Under the pieces are notes generated by a model. The model was given only the letters and a program-made list of their open reading frames with translations. It had not been told where the DNA came from and did no database searches. Shown one piece after another: positions 6,830 to 7,749 of a stretch of 7,749 bases of DNA. The stretch's first letter is position 1; every line of letters starts with the position of its first letter. Position numbers and translations under genes: made by a program. Source of the DNA: an uncultured Bacteroidota bacterium (GTDB lineage Bacteria > Bacteroidota > Bacteroidia > Bacteroidales > P3); contig URCX01000098.1 of assembly GCA_900546465.1 (NCBI GenBank), positions 1 to 7,749 on the forward strand, given 5' to 3'.

Positions 6830-7509
6830 AAGTCGATTTCTTTACCCGAAAACTTTATAATCTGAGTCACACCATCAACAGGCTCCGACAGATTTACTAT
6901 CCTGCCATATTGCAATCGCCATTGCAAAGCATTAGAGATTGTCAAATAACCGACTTTTGGCGGATTTTCAAGAATATTCTCTGCCATATTCATCAAGGAT
7001 ACCTCATCGGAAGGAATCTTGTGATCGATAAGAAACGCAAATATATCATCAGCATTACCATTGTTGGCAATAATATTAAGAAGACCGGTTGTTGTCTGAT
7101 AATCTGCCGTTCGAGAAGCCTCTATAAAGGTACAAGAAAGAAAATTCAAGCAACCTTTCTTTCGTCGAACGTCATCTACTTTCTGATAAACGAACACAAT
7201 AAGATTATAACCCAGTCCATAAATCTTTTGCTTGCTATCCTTGAAAGGACAACTCGATTGTGGCTGTTTTATTGAAGTAACTTTGATATCTGTATTCACA
7301 GAAGGTAAATCCAAACCAGTGGCAGAACTTCCGACAGTCATATCATACCGTTGTTCCAAATACTCTTGAAACAAATGTTCTACAAATGTTCCGACAGCCT
7401 TACCATCGGTTATCCCGAACAACTCGGAACGATAAAGACCGCTTTCGCTTTTGCAGAATTCTTCCGCTGCAATTTGAAGTTCTGCAATATCCAATACTTT
7501 CTTTAACAT
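6826..7509 (-). CDS. Type II restriction endonuclease, PD-(D/E)XK type
   Basis: The likely DNA-cleaving partner of the methyltransferase, 227 residues. The candidate PD-(D/E)XK active site is E45 in GTFVEHLFQEYL, D67 in TGLDLPS, and D74-x-K76 in NTDIKVTSIKQPQSS, in the expected order and spacing (helix, strand, strand). It is followed by the hydrophobic strand YNLIVFVYQK (101-110), as in this fold. The C-terminal region (about 165-215) is the probable DNA-binding part. The four-base overlap with the downstream methyltransferase gene supports the pairing strongly, since small PD-(D/E)XK enzymes are often recognised mainly by such context. No controller (C protein) gene is seen upstream. A TATCTTTG promoter element lies 38-45 bases before the ATG. 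The gene appears intact. Specificity is unknown. The less likely alternative is a non-restriction nuclease of the same fold. Confidence 0.85.
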   Translation of the reverse strand: MLKKVLDIAELQIAAEEFCKSESGLYRSELFGITDGKAVGTFVEHLFQEYLEQRYDMTVGSSATGLDLPSVNTDIKVTSIKQPQSSCPFKDSKQKIYGLGYNLIVFVYQKVDDVRRKKGCLNFLSCTFIEASRTADYQTTTGLLNIIANNGNADDIFAFLIDHKIPSDEVSLMNMAENILENPPKVGYLTISNALQWRLQYGRIVNLSEPVDGVTQIIKFSGKEIDL

Positions 7510-7546
7510 TATTCCATTTATCTATGTTTAGACCGCACTACTGTTG

Positions 7547-7554
7547 CAAAGATA
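7547..7554 (-). promoter_or_regulatory. Candidate promoter of the restriction-modification operon
   Basis: The minus strand reads TATCTTTG, matching TAnnTTTG, 38-45 bases upstream of the endonuclease ATG. A weak -33-like TTGG lies 22 bases further upstream (minus-strand reading of 7577-7580). It would drive both genes as one short-leader transcript. The rest of the 7510-7694 gap shows no clear gene. Confidence 0.55.
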
Positions 7555-7694
7555 CAATTTTCCCACAATATTTCCACCAACAAGCAAAGAAATACTTTTT
7601 GTCTCCTTGCACATAATATCCGAAAACCTTGATAAACAAAATTTGAAATACAATATTTACTCTCTTACATTTATCCAAATCTACTGTCGCCATT

Positions 7695-7749
7695 TTTCTT
7701 TCTTTGCATTCTTTATTGTTTCGGCGTCTTGGGTAGTTGAGAAACATTT
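7695..7749. repeat. 55-bp direct repeat, copy B (runs off the window)
   Basis: This is a perfect copy of 3142-3196 in the same orientation, still identical at the last base of the window, so the true repeat may be longer. It lies about 185 bp upstream of the endonuclease start. The 4553 bp between matching positions hold the R-M pair and two of the three paralogs. Confidence 0.95.

Noticed and set aside
7538..7747. Minus-strand open frame of 51-69 codons upstream of the endonuclease, possibly a controller protein
   Set aside because: It has no helix-turn-helix pattern. Its 5' end lies in the direct repeat and its 3' end covers the probable promoter, so it is likely chance.
3142..7749. A CRISPR array or an insertion sequence based on the repeats
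   Set aside because: There are only two full copies 4.5 kb apart, with no regular spacers, no terminal inverted repeats and no transposase gene.

Overview
The window looks like accessory chromosomal DNA of a Bacteroidota (probably Bacteroidales) bacterium. Base composition is moderately AT-rich. Three intergenic regions carry the Bacteroides-type -7 promoter element TAnnTTTG (TATTTTTG or TATCTTTG), and obvious Shine-Dalgarno sites are lacking. No housekeeping gene is present to fix the genus.

Layout. The left end (about 50-88) holds what looks like the 3' half of a tRNA gene without its 5' half, a typical attachment-site remnant. A single plus-strand gene follows (175-2445). It encodes a ~756-residue protein with a CxH...CxxC probable zinc site, a long helical middle, and a TerD-like C-terminal domain. 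All remaining genes are on the minus strand. From the right they are: a type II restriction-modification pair (endonuclease 6826-7509 and adenine methyltransferase 5255-6829, overlapping by 4 bases), then three paralogous acidic, tryptophan-rich proteins of unknown function (4263-5135, 3424-4176 and 2471-3061). The paralogs share an N-terminal region of about 190 residues and differ in how much C-terminal domain they keep (290, 250 and 196 residues).

Repeats tie the block together. A perfect 55-bp direct repeat lies at 3142-3196 and again at 7695-7749, where it runs into the window end. It brackets the R-M pair plus two of the three paralogs. A 22-bp core of the same sequence, with one mismatch, also lies upstream of the third paralog at 5217-5238. 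The shortest paralog (2471-3061) and the longest (4263-5135) are nearly identical over long stretches, including 96 identical bases where the short copy breaks off.

How it fits together. The R-M pair is a self-sufficient restriction system with its own promoter. The TerD-like protein belongs to a group usually linked to stress or defence signalling. The paralog cluster shows recent duplication, truncation and recombination, as expected for a fast-evolving accessory locus, but its function cannot be read from the sequence. The cautious reading is a small defence-type or mobile island, possibly excisable by recombination between the 55-bp repeats. Physical linkage between the R-M pair and the paralogs is visible; functional linkage is only a hypothesis.
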